This document shows positions 7,331 through 13,843 of a stretch of 22,327 nucleotides of DNA, one piece after another. This DNA is from CAYQDR01 sp964416315. GTDB taxonomy: Bacteria > Methylomirabilota > Methylomirabilia > Rokubacteriales > DASRDR01. How positions within the stretch are numbered: position 1 is the first letter of the stretch; every line of letters starts with the position of its first letter. The DNA is taken from the NCBI GenBank assembly GCA_964416315.1, contig CAYQDR010000082.1, positions 1-22,327 of the forward strand, in the 5' to 3' direction. The notes below the pieces were generated by a model. The model did not search any database. It was not told the origin of the DNA and saw only the letters and a list, made by a program, of their open reading frames with translations. A program made the position numbers and the translations under genes.

Positions 7331-7903
7331 CTACGGAAGGAGGTCGGCGATGCGGAGGCGAGCGCGCGGGGCGGCCAGTGGGGCGATGTGGTCATCGGGC
7401 CCATACGCGGGAGTCACGCGGTAGCCCCAGCCGTAGCGCGCGTCCGGCAGAGCCGCGGGTTCTCGGTACACCTCGAGCGTCCGGTCAACAAGGTTCAGGA
7501 TCCAGTACTCCGCCACCCCGCCGCGGGCGTAGAGACTCGCCTTCTGTTCACGATCGTAGACCAGGGTCGTGTCGCCCACTTCGACGGCGAGCACCGCCGA
7601 TGTGGGGTGGGCATCCCGATAGTCCCTCGGTCTCCCCTGGACCACGGCCACGTCCGGCTCGGGTTCCGAAGCCGGGTCGAGCGCGAGTGGCATCTGGACG
7701 CGCACGTCATAGCCCGCGCCAAACGCCGCCCGAAGGGCGTCCTCGACCAGGCGGACGGCCGTGGCATGGGCACTCCCCTGCGGGGTCATCGCGACGACCT
7801 CCCCGTCGATCAGCTCCAGCCGTTCCCCGGGTGAAAACACTCCCGCCGCGACCATGCGGTCATACTCGACCCGGGTCCACCGCCGCTGCTGCACCACACC
7901 CAT
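7331..7903 (-). CDS. Uma2-family (DUF820) nuclease-fold protein
   Basis: The 190-residue protein is a typical Uma2/DUF820 member (PF05685) with a PD-(D/E)XK-like fold. Visible features are RVEYDRMVAAGVFSPGERLELIDGEVVAMTP (conserved Glu30 and IDGE), PEPDVAVV (Asp84), LAVEVGDTT (Glu108) and DREQKASLYARGGVAEYWILNL with Lys121. All putative catalytic acidic/Lys positions are kept. The family is abundant in cyanobacteria and other environmental bacteria and is presumed to be restriction-endonuclease-like, but its role is unproven. The gene has its own GGAGG about 9 nt before the ATG at 7903 and no partner gene. It lies at the border of the decayed region. Confidence 0.85.
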   Translation of the reverse strand: MGVVQQRRWTRVEYDRMVAAGVFSPGERLELIDGEVVAMTPQGSAHATAVRLVEDALRAAFGAGYDVRVQMPLALDPASEPEPDVAVVQGRPRDYRDAHPTSAVLAVEVGDTTLVYDREQKASLYARGGVAEYWILNLVDRTLEVYREPAALPDARYGWGYRVTPAYGPDDHIAPLAAPRARLRIADLLP

Positions 7904-7988
7904 TGCGCCGTACCTCCAGCCAGTTGTAGCCTCGCGCTCTCCCCAAAAAGACTACTACAGCCACAGCGCCGACGTCGTGATGAATCCT

Positions 7989-8054
7989 CTACCGGAACGC
8001 CAGGGCCTCCGGGTAGAACGCACCGCCTTCGGTGGGGATGAAGCCGAACTTCAT
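7989..8054 (-). pseudogene. Short remnant of a luciferase-like oxidoreductase N-terminus
   Basis: The 21-codon frame reads MKFGFIPTEGGAFYPEALAF, then R and stop. This matches the first strand and helix of LLM-class enzymes (MKFGxxP...EALA) but ends before the rest of the barrel. It is not the same as the intact gene at 6360. It is probably the leftover start of a deleted gene. Confidence 0.45.
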
Positions 8055-8060
8055 GGGCGG

Positions 8061-8105
8061 GGCCCCCTCACCCTGCCCCTCTCCCCCGCGGTCGGGGGAG
8101 CGGGA
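8061..8105. repeat. Intergenic GC-hairpin repeat, copy 4
   Basis: CCCCCTCACCCTGCCCC followed by CTCCCCCGCGGTCGGGGGAG forms a stem of at least 7 bp (CTCCCCC/GGGGGAG). It is the same family as the 1046, 2130 and 3004 elements and lies after the beta-barrel remnant stop on the minus strand. Confidence 0.6.
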
Positions 8106-8119
8106 ACCGGGCCGCGCGG

Positions 8120-8599
8120 TCAGTAGGTCCAGATCAGGAGGACGTAGACGACGTTGCGCGTGTAGGTGAACAGGTCCAGGTTCGAGCGCGCGTCCGTGAA
8201 CTGGTACTGCGTCACCAGGCTGAGGCTCCACGGCAGCGGCACCGTCAGCGCGAGCACGTGGTTGTACTCCGTGTCCGAGCGCGCCTTCGTGTCCGGCGCG
8301 TCCGGCGGGAGCAGCGTGTGCCGGTGCCGGTAGTCGCGGAGGTGGACGTCGAAGTCGTAGTTGACGCGCACCCCGCCGACCGGGAGGGTGTACTGGACCC
8401 CCGCGACGATCCGGTAGCCGGTGTACGCGTAGTTGCGCCCGTCCGTGTCGTCGAGGTCCCACTGGTAGCCGAGCCGGATGAGGTGCCGGTCCTGCGCGAA
8501 GCGGAACAGGTGCGTCAGGCCGGCCATCCAGTTGGTCCCCGTCCGCTGCTCCTCCGGCGCGAGCTCCCCTTCGTCGAGGAAGCGCTTGTCCTGCCGACC
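8120..8599 (-). pseudogene. C-terminal part of an outer-membrane beta-barrel protein
   Basis: The frame reads from about GRQDKRFLDEGELAPEEQRTG through alternating hydrophobic/aromatic strands: LIRLGYQWDLDD, YRIVAGVQYTLP, VRVNYDFDVHLRDYRH, YNHVLALTVPLP, LSLVTQYQFTDARSNL and YTRNVVYVLLIWTY. The final aromatic residue fits the beta-signal of outer-membrane barrels. About 160 residues remain and there is no signal peptide, so the N-terminal part is missing. An ATG (8668 downward) overlaps the sugar-transferase stop, but its frame does not reach the barrel, indicating a deletion or frameshift near 8600-8620. It was probably a porin-like EPS-locus protein. The exact family is not recognisable. Confidence 0.6.
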
Positions 8600-8668
8600 A
8601 CCAGGACGTCGTGTCGCGCGCCGGACTCGGACGCCGCGTCAGAACGCGCGGCTCGCATCGGGCGTTCA

Positions 8669-8955
8669 TCAGACCTTCCGCCCCCGATGCTCCCAGCGCC
8701 CTCGGAACGTGATCCAGAACGAGAGCGCGATGAGCCGCACGTCGAGCCAGAAGCCCTGCCGCCGGATGTAGAGCCGGTCGTAGCGGAACTTCCGGCGGGG
8801 CGGCACGTCCCGGTCCGCGTAGATCTGCGCCACCCCGGTCAGCCCCGGCCGGACGGCGTGCCGATGCCCGGGACCTCGTCGAACTCCACGCGGATCGCCG
8901 GGGCGTAAGCACGACGAGACCCATCTCGGCGGCCCGGAGCGGCTCGGTGACCGGA
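8669..8955 (-). pseudogene. Truncated, frameshifted undecaprenyl-phosphate sugar transferase (WcaJ/PF02397 type)
   Basis: In one frame the C-terminus reads RHAVRPGLTGVAQIY, DVPPRRKFRYDRLYI, and GFWLDVRLIALSFWITFRG, ending at the TGA at 8669-8671. This is the standard end of bacterial sugar transferases that start EPS repeat units. Upstream, EFDEVPG lies one frame off (break near 8870), and AEMGLV in yet another frame corresponds to the family GEMGLVGPRP region. The N-terminal membrane portion is absent. The remnant stops where the transposase remnant begins, near 8950. Multiple frame breaks make simple sequencing error unlikely. Confidence 0.75.
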
Positions 8956-9547
8956 CGTACGCGGCGACTCAAGCGGCGGGCGTGACGGCCGATGGGAGTA
9001 ACGCGATCAGCCAAGGCGACGGCGCGCCGTGGGTCTGGAACCTCGTCCAGCTGCACTGGCCGGCCGCCGTGGAGGTGCTGGACTACTACCACCTGAGTGA
9101 ACACCTCCACGCCTGTGCCCAGGCCGTCTGGGGGGTCGGGAGCGCCCGGGCGCGCGCCTGGGCCCGCGACGTCGGCGGCCAGGTCCTGCTCGGCGATGCC
9201 GCAGTGCTCCGCCAGGCGCTCGGCCGGCTGCGGCCCGCGACCGAGACGGGACAGCAGGCCGTGGCCGCGCTGCAGCGGTACGTCCAGACCCATGCGCACC
9301 GGATCGGCTACGGGGCCCTCCGGCAGCAGGGCTACGCCTCGCGAGTGCCGCCGTCGAGAGCGCCCATCACAGCGTGGTCCAGCGGCGCCTCAAACGCCCC
9401 GGGCAGCGGTGGAGCGAGGCGGGGGCCCGTCAAATTCTCGCGGCCCGCCGGCTCTGGTGTAATCGCCACTCCCCCGTCGATGTGACGACCATGGCCACCG
9501 TCCGCCATCTCATTGGCCCGCCGTACCGTCGCCGGGTGGCGGCGTGA
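8956..9547 (+). pseudogene. ISKra4-like transposase remnant (5'-truncated, frameshifted)
   Basis: The frame contains GDGAPWVWNLVQLHW, VLDYYHLSEHLHACAQAVWG and YGALRQQGY. This corresponds to the DGA-W-WN and D-Y/F-H motifs of ISKra4-type DDE transposases. After about 9345 the sequence continues in a different frame as SAAVESAHHSVVQRRLK, RPGQRWSEAGARQILAARR and so on to the stop at 9545-9547, matching the family GSGAVES... end. The N-terminal third is missing. I did not identify terminal inverted repeats. The element abuts the broken sugar transferase, so it probably took part in decay of the EPS genes. Confidence 0.7.
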
Positions 9548-9585
9548 GTGTCACGAACCTGGCGAGCGCCCGACCGTGATGCTTC

Positions 9586-9611
9586 TTGACAGTTCATGAC
9601 ACCCTGTGACA
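9586..9611 (+). promoter_or_regulatory. TTGACA -35 box within three 10-bp-phased TGACA repeats
   Basis: A consensus TTGACA lies at 9586-9591. TGACA recurs at 9587, 9597 and 9607, exactly 10 bp apart, so all copies face the same side of the helix. A weak -10 (CACACT, 9610-9615) follows. The ATG of the HTH gene is at 9631. The layout fits an autoregulatory operator for the downstream antitoxin-like protein. Confidence 0.5.
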
Positions 9612-9630
9612 CACTCCAGACGACATCCCC

Positions 9631-10083
9631 ATGGCCCAGACGCGAGCTTTGCTCACCGTTCGGGAAACCTGTGACCGGCTGCGGGTGAGCCCCGCCACGG
9701 TCTTCCGCCTGGTGCGCTCAGGGGCACTCGCGCCCGTCAAGATCGGGCGCCGTACCCTGTTCCCGGCGGAGGAGATCCAGGCGCTGATCGACACCGGGCG
9801 CCGCCCTGGCCCCCAGCCCCGAGCGGGCCCGGCGAAAGCACCGGAGGACGGAAGAGCCGAGGTGGTGCTCGACGCCATCCGTCGAGCAGGCCTGCTGTCC
9901 GACCCGACCCCGGAGCGTCGCCGACGCGCGGCGGAATACGACGCGCGCCACGGGCGGGCTGAGCAGCAGCGAATCCTGGCAGTGCTGCGGAGCCTCTCGC
10001 TCGCGCCCCCGCTGTCCGAGGTCATCCTGCGCAGCCGGGATCGCGGGGTTGGCGCGGAGGAGGCCTCTCCCGCGGCCCCGTGA
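9631..10083 (+). CDS. Excisionase/MerR-type HTH protein, probable antitoxin of a PIN module
   Basis: The 150-residue protein begins with a winged-HTH of the excisionase family (PF12728): LLTVRETCDRLRVSPATVFRLVRSGALAPVKIGRRTLFPAEEIQALI (about residues 7-53). After a Pro-rich linker, a helical charged C-terminal half (about 70-150) has no family I recognise. The stop overlaps the GTG of the following PIN gene by 4 nt (GTGA), so translation is coupled and a toxin-antitoxin pair is likely, with this protein as DNA-binding antitoxin. Three phased TGACA repeats just upstream are a plausible operator. The length is greater than most HTH antitoxins (70-100 residues), leaving room for a toxin-binding domain. 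Confidence 0.75.
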   Translation: MAQTRALLTVRETCDRLRVSPATVFRLVRSGALAPVKIGRRTLFPAEEIQALIDTGRRPGPQPRAGPAKAPEDGRAEVVLDAIRRAGLLSDPTPERRRRAAEYDARHGRAEQQRILAVLRSLSLAPPLSEVILRSRDRGVGAEEASPAAP

Positions 10084-10544
10084 TCCTCTTCCTGGATTCG
10101 AGCGCCAGCGTGAAGTACTACGTGACCGAACCGGGGAGCGAGTGGGTCCGGCACGTGGTGGAGGAGGCAGAGCTGGTCTTCCTCGCCGAGATCGCCCTGG
10201 TCGAGGTGGCAGCTGCCCTCGGCATTCTCGAGCGGCTTCGTCGCCTCAGCCCCAGGCATCGTCGCCAGCTCTGGGAGCAGTTTGACCGGGATTGCACGGC
10301 GCGGTATCGCCTGGTCCCGATCGTGCACGACGTCCTCTACGCGGCAGCACTGCTGTGTGCGCGGCACCCCTTGCGGGCGTACGACGCGGTGCAGCTCTCG
10401 GCGGGGCTGGCCATGAAGCGCGTGCTGGATGCCGAGCACGCCGCGCTCACCCTGGTCTCGAGCGATCGGGCGCTCCTCGCCGCGGCCCGCGCCGAAGGCA
10501 TGCCTGCCGACGACCCGCTGTCCCATACCGAGCTGGACGCCTGA
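10080..10544 (+). CDS. PIN-domain RNase toxin (VapC-like)
   Basis: The 154-residue protein is an intact PIN domain (PF01850). Acidic residues are in place: Asp6 (ILFLDSSASVKYY), Glu42 (ALVEVAAAL), Asp102 (RAYDAVQLSAGLAM) and Asp129 (LVSSDRALLAAA). VapC-type enzymes cleave tRNA or rRNA using Mg2+. It starts at GTG 10080, overlapping the HTH gene stop by 4 nt, as expected for a coupled toxin. In contrast to the PIN gene at 3058 it has no frame break. Codon use is like its surroundings. It is inserted, with its partner and a transposase remnant, between decayed EPS genes on the opposite strand. Confidence 0.87.
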   Translation: MILFLDSSASVKYYVTEPGSEWVRHVVEEAELVFLAEIALVEVAAALGILERLRRLSPRHRRQLWEQFDRDCTARYRLVPIVHDVLYAAALLCARHPLRAYDAVQLSAGLAMKRVLDAEHAALTLVSSDRALLAAARAEGMPADDPLSHTELDA

Positions 10545-10599
10545 AGGGTTCCGGGTTCACCACAGTCAGATCCGCGCGCCCGATGGGTCCGCCTCGAGC

Positions 10600-10971
10600 T
10601 CACGTCCCTGCGTCGCGGCCGCCCGCCCCGTAGCCGTAGTACCTGTAGTAGCCGTACCCGCCCGCGGCCCGGACATCCACGTCGTTCAGGATCACCCCCA
10701 GGAGCCGCGCCCTCACCGAGCCGAGGAGCCGGACCGCCCGCTGCGCTCCGTCCCGGCTCGCGTACCCGTGGCGGAGGACCAGGATGACCCCTTCCACGCG
10801 CAGGGCCAGGATCAGGGCGTCGCTCACGCCGAAGACCGGCGGCGTGTCGAAGACGATGTGGGCGCAGCGCTCGCCCAGGACCTCGAGGGCCTGGCTGAGG
10901 CGCCGTGAAGCCATCAGCTCGGCCGGGTTGACCGGCACGCGGCCGGACGGGATCAGGTGGACGTTCGGATA
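10600..10971 (-). pseudogene. C-terminal fragment of a bacterial tyrosine kinase (BY-kinase, CpsD/Wzc-like)
   Basis: The readable part runs from YPNVHLIPSGRVPVNPAELM through HIVFDTPPVFGVSDALILA (Walker B-type FDTPP) and VILVLRHGYASRD to a Tyr-rich tail (GYGYYRYYGYGAGG). This is the usual end of BY-kinases, which autophosphorylate the C-terminal tyrosine cluster and control EPS chain length. The Walker A and A' regions are missing. Just upstream, near 10972-10985, the sequence switches out of frame into the PAS-type remnant, so this is a deletion scar, not an intact gene. Confidence 0.75.
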
Positions 10972-11492
10972 CGCTTGCCGAGGAACGCCTCCGGTGGGAG
11001 CGCGAGCCGGGCTCCCCGCCCGACCCGGTAGCTCAGGAACACGCCGTGCGCGTCCAGCCAGAAGTAGAGGTCGGGGAACGCTTCGACCACCGCGGTCAGC
11101 TCGGCCTCGAGCCGGACGAGCTTGTCGGTCAGGTCCCGGAAGCCGGCGAGGTCGATCAGCTCGGCAGACTCGGGCAGCGGGGCGGCGACCGGGCCGCGCG
11201 CCGGCTCCGATCTCGTCCGGACCGGGTTCGCCGTTGTCGCCGACGCCTCCGCCGCGTCGCTCGGCTCGCCGGCCGCCGCGCCGAACATGATCCACGCCAT
11301 GGAGACGTCGAGGTCGTGGGCGAGGCGGCGGAGGTTCTCCGGGCTCGGGACGCGGTTCTTGAGCCAGGCGTAGAGGTACCGCGGCCGGTACTCCTTCTCG
11401 GCGCAGAAGCGCAGGACGGCGGGGCGGCGCCAGTAGCCGAGGGTATGGAGGCGCGCCCGGATCCGGCTACCCGGCCCCGCGAACGTCCTCAC
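10953..11492 (-). pseudogene. HTH plus PAS N-terminal fragment, truncated at the BY-kinase junction
   Basis: From GTG at 11492 (GGAG about 8 nt upstream) the frame encodes a helix-turn-helix-like segment (RPRYLYAWLKNRVPSPENLRR followed by a LAHDLDVSMAWIMFG helix), a low-complexity linker, a short coiled coil and the beginning of a PAS domain (VVEAFPDLYFWLDAHGVFLSYRVG split as usual, then LPPEAFLGKR). The PAS then ends abruptly and the frame runs to a stop within BY-kinase sequence. PAS domains of this type normally continue about 70 more residues into a kinase or GGDEF output. About 179 codons remain. It could still be translated, but it lacks an output domain. Confidence 0.6.
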
Positions 11493-11608
11493 CGGCTGCT
11501 CCGCGAGCCCCGAGGTGGCTTGGCCTCGCGGCGGACGTGCCGCGGGGGGGCAGCCACAGTTCGACACCCCGCGTGGAATGGGCGCGGCGGGGACGTGCCT
11601 TGGTTGAG

Positions 11609-11617
11609 TGCTATCAT
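11609..11617 (+). promoter_or_regulatory. Extended -10 promoter candidate of the RHH/MazF operon
   Basis: TGCTATCAT fits TGnTATnAT. No clear -35 is visible, as is usual for extended -10 promoters. A strong GGAGGTG (11625-11631) follows, 8 nt before the ATG at 11639. Confidence 0.5.
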
Positions 11618-11638
11618 GGCGTGCGGAGGTGACGTGCC

Positions 11639-11932
11639 ATGGGAGGCAAACCCGCCGTGCCCGCGAAGCGCCTGACGTTCCGGCTCCACCACCCGACGAT
11701 CAAAGGCATCGACACCCTCGTGCGGAGCGGGGCCGCGCCGAGCCGGAATGCCCTGATCGAGGTGCTCGTGGAACGCGCGCTCCGGACCCACCGCCGCAGC
11801 GAGCGGGAAGCCCGTGCCGAGAAGGCGTATGCCCAGGCGTTCCGAGATACCGCGTACGCCGCCGAGCAGGACGAGCTGACGCGCGCGTTCACGCCCGCGG
11901 ATGCCGAAGCCGCCCGGATGATCGACCCGTGA
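11639..11932 (+). CDS. Antitoxin of a MazF-type module (ribbon-helix-helix-like)
   Basis: The 97-residue protein has a short beta-strand KRLTFRLHHPTIKGIDTLV and helices GAAPSRNALIEVLVERAL, which fit a ribbon-helix-helix DNA-binding domain. A long charged helix and an acidic end (AYAAEQDELTRAFTPADAEAA) follow, as in toxin-binding C-termini. The stop overlaps the GTG of the following MazF-like gene (GTGA, 4 nt). A good Shine-Dalgarno (GGAGGTG) and an extended -10 lie directly upstream. The family is assigned by context and fold pattern, not by a named motif. Confidence 0.75.
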   Translation: MGGKPAVPAKRLTFRLHHPTIKGIDTLVRSGAAPSRNALIEVLVERALRTHRRSEREARAEKAYAQAFRDTAYAAEQDELTRAFTPADAEAARMIDP

Positions 11933-12312
11933 GTGCCGCGCGGCGACGCTGGTCGCTGCTCGAGGCGGATCTCGGGTCTCCGGTCGGACACGAGCAGGCT
12001 CTCCGCCGCCCCGTCCTGGTCGTGAGCAACGAGGGCTTCAACCGGACCGCGGACCTCCTGACAGTCGTGCCGCTCACGTCCGTCAAGCCAGGGCGAACAG
12101 CTCGGGACTTCGAGATCCTCATCCCTACAGGGAGCGCCGGAAACCCGACGGATTCGATCGCCCTGCCCCACCAGATCCGCACGATCTCCGCCACGCGCGT
12201 GCAGCGTCTCTACGGGCGCCTGACCGACCCCGTGCTTCGCCGAGAGATCGCCGAGAAGATCCTCCGCCACCTCGACTTCCTGGACCTCCACGACGTGGAG
12301 GAGGAGCCCTAG
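11929..12312 (+). CDS. mazF: MazF/PemK-type endoribonuclease toxin
   Basis: The 127-residue protein carries the MazF/PemK signature (PF02452): WSLLEADLGSPVGHEQALRRPVLVVSNEGFN near residues 8-39, then TVVPLTSVKPG with the conserved Thr/Ser, and a C-terminal IALPHQIRTISATRVQRLYG stretch (the D/H-QIRTI strand) followed by two helices. MazF enzymes cut single-stranded mRNA at short motifs. The Arg in the RRPVL loop and the Thr in PLTS, which act in catalysis in characterised members, are present. The GTG start at 11929 overlaps the antitoxin stop by 4 nt. The length is typical. Confidence 0.87.
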   Translation: MSAARRRWSLLEADLGSPVGHEQALRRPVLVVSNEGFNRTADLLTVVPLTSVKPGRTARDFEILIPTGSAGNPTDSIALPHQIRTISATRVQRLYGRLTDPVLRREIAEKILRHLDFLDLHDVEEEP

Positions 12313-12320
12313 CCGTGAAG

Positions 12321-12356
12321 CCCCAGCACCCACCCCCCCCGGAACACGGGCTGGGG
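12321..12356. terminator. Possible bidirectional terminator between convergent TA operons
   Basis: CCCCAGC (12321-12327) pairs with GCTGGGG (12350-12356) around a C-rich loop. It lies between the MazF stop (+) and HepT stop (-). There is no T-tract, so it is only a candidate. Confidence 0.35.
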
Positions 12357-12367
12357 TGAGCGGATCT

Positions 12368-12766
12368 TCACCGCTCCAGCCGCCCCTCCATCGCAGCGAG
12401 CCAGCGCCCCACCAGCTCCACATAGCGGGGCAAGCTCCGATAGATGCGCTCGGCGACCTCCTCGTTATAGGTGTGGACCGTGAGGTTGCGGTCGTCGGCC
12501 ATCTCCAGCCCGATCACCGCCTGCTCGTCGGAGAGAATGCCCACCTCGCGCGACGCGCGGACGCTGGACTTGGGCGATCCGGAGCTCACGCCTTCCACGA
12601 GAAGGAGGTAGCGCTGCACCGCCCTCGTGCAGGCCTCGAACGTGTACTCGAAGCGCTGGATGGCCGCGTCGCGCTCGACGCGGGACGGCCTCGACAATCC
12701 GGCCAGTTCCTGCAACCTCTCGAGGGCCCGGCGAGCGGTGGCGAGTCGCTCTTTCAGCCGCTCCAC
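12368..12766 (-). CDS. hepT: HepT-like HEPN toxin
   Basis: The 132-residue all-helical protein matches the HI0074/HepT HEPN family (PF08780-like). Visible features are AIQRFEYTFEACTRAVQRYLL in the first half and the R-x4-H-x-Y motif (RNLTVHTY) in the second (about residues 96-103). The motif is the catalytic RNase signature in HEPN toxins and, in HepT, contains the Tyr that is AMPylated by MntA. GTG at 12766 is used as start, overlapping the MntA stop by 13 nt. The pair forms a type VII MntA/HepT module. It is convergent with the MazF operon. Confidence 0.85.
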   Translation of the reverse strand: MERLKERLATARRALERLQELAGLSRPSRVERDAAIQRFEYTFEACTRAVQRYLLLVEGVSSGSPKSSVRASREVGILSDEQAVIGLEMADDRNLTVHTYNEEVAERIYRSLPRYVELVGRWLAAMEGRLER

Positions 12767-13074
12767 CGGACGCCCTCCGCGAGGACACGGCGCCGGAAGC
12801 CGGGATCGACATCGTCGAGATCGACCACCTCGACGCGGTACGGGACGTGGCTCTCCTCCAGCCGCTCGCGCAACCGCGCAAGCGTGCCGGGGGGCAGCCG
12901 AGGGTGGGCCTCGATGGCCACGTCGATGTCGGACAGCCGCGTAGCACCCCCACGAGCCCACGACCCGAAGAGGTACAGCGTGACGGTCCGATCCCCCACG
13001 ACGTCCCGCACGATCCGCCGGACCTCGTCCAGGGCCTGGCTCGCCGTTGCCGACCCGCGCTCGGACTGTTCCAT
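12754..13074 (-). CDS. mntA: MntA-type minimal nucleotidyltransferase antitoxin
   Basis: The 106-residue protein has the MNT signature G-S-x10-D-x-D in FGSWARGGATRLSDIDVAIE, and a third acidic strand (VEVVDLDDVD). Characterised MntA proteins neutralise HepT by transferring AMP to a Tyr near its active site. The ATG at 13074 is preferred over an upstream in-frame GTG at 13095, because family N-termini are short. It overlaps hepT by 13 nt, upstream of it in the operon, the usual order for this module. Confidence 0.85.
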   Translation of the reverse strand: MEQSERGSATASQALDEVRRIVRDVVGDRTVTLYLFGSWARGGATRLSDIDVAIEAHPRLPPGTLARLRERLEESHVPYRVEVVDLDDVDPGFRRRVLAEGVRWSG

Positions 13075-13196
13075 CGCCCTGCTTTGCCGGCCCACAGTCT
13101 AGCGCCGTGGAGACGGCACGGACAAGGCGACCGGCCGCCCGGGGTGCGCGGGAGCCGCGCGCCGTCGCGGCCCGGGGTGCCCCGGGCCCGCCCGGC

Positions 13197-13397
13197 TCAG
13201 GCGCCCTTCGGAGCGCGCAGCAGGCAGTAGCTCGCCACGGCGAGCATGAAGAGGGCCTGCGCGCCGTCGAGGATGCCGCCGGCCGTCAAGCCGAAGAGGA
13301 ACGGCCGCTGGGCGAGCAGCATGATCAGGGCCAGGGCGAACGTGACGAGCCCGAGCCACAGCGCGACGGGGATGAGGGCACGATAGATGCCGTCCAT
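13197..13397 (-). CDS. Small two-helix membrane protein
   Basis: The 66-residue protein has two hydrophobic helices: about residues 8-29 (IPVALWLGLVTFALALIMLL) and 36-60 (FGLTAGGILDGAQALFMLA and on). A positively charged end follows (LLRAPKGA). A GGAGGTG-type Shine-Dalgarno lies before the ATG at 13397. I recognise no family. It is divergent from the lasso cluster, separated by about 150 nt, so a link (for example immunity) is possible but there is no evidence for it. Confidence 0.65.
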   Translation of the reverse strand: MDGIYRALIPVALWLGLVTFALALIMLLAQRPFLFGLTAGGILDGAQALFMLAVASYCLLRAPKGA

Positions 13398-13502
13398 GGC
13401 GCACCTCCGCGTGGGGTTGTGGCCACCGCTGCCATCCTAGCACCGGGCCGGGGGCGAATGAAAGCTTCGGCGTGACCCCGCGGACGGTGCGGGCGAGGGG
13501 TG

Positions 13503-13508
13503 TATAAT
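13503..13508 (+). promoter_or_regulatory. TATAAT box upstream of the lasso-peptide cluster
   Basis: A perfect TATAAT lies 41 nt before the ATG of the B1 gene. No convincing -35 was found at 16-18 nt spacing. It is the only good promoter candidate for the six tightly packed genes that follow. Confidence 0.5.
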
Positions 13509-13549
13509 TCCCCCACGCTCGAACGCGCGATCTCTCGGATCCCGGCACG

Positions 13550-13843
13550 ATGGCGACGGAGCCGCTCGTAACCCTCGCATCCCGCGTCAGCATCGGCGAC
13601 GACGTCGCCTTCCGCGACCTCGACGGTGAGCTGGTGCTCCTCAACCTCCGGACCGGCGTCTACTTCGGGCTGGACCCGATCGGCACGCGGATCTGGCACC
13701 TCCTCCGGGACGGACAACCCCTCGAAGCGGTCGTCGCCGCGCTCGTGGCCGAGTACGAGGTGAGCGAGTCGCGCTGCACGGCGGACGTGCTCGACTTCGT
13801 GGGGCTCCTCCGTGAACACGCGCTCGTTGACGTCGCTCGCTGA
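13550..13843 (+). CDS. Lasso peptide B1 protein (PqqD-like RiPP recognition element)
   Basis: The 97-residue protein is a stand-alone PqqD-like RRE domain (PF05402). It shows RVSIGDDVAFRDLDGELVLLNLRTGVYFGLDPIGTRIWHLL followed by a three-helix bundle (EAVVAALVAEYEVSESRCTADVLDFVGLL and so on). Such proteins hold the leader peptide of the precursor in a beta-strand/helix groove and deliver it to the B2 protease. It starts the cluster and overlaps B2 by 32 nt. No strong Shine-Dalgarno is visible before the ATG. Stand-alone B1 (rather than a fused B) matches paeninodin- and many proteobacterial-type clusters. Confidence 0.9.
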   Translation: MATEPLVTLASRVSIGDDVAFRDLDGELVLLNLRTGVYFGLDPIGTRIWHLLRDGQPLEAVVAALVAEYEVSESRCTADVLDFVGLLREHALVDVAR

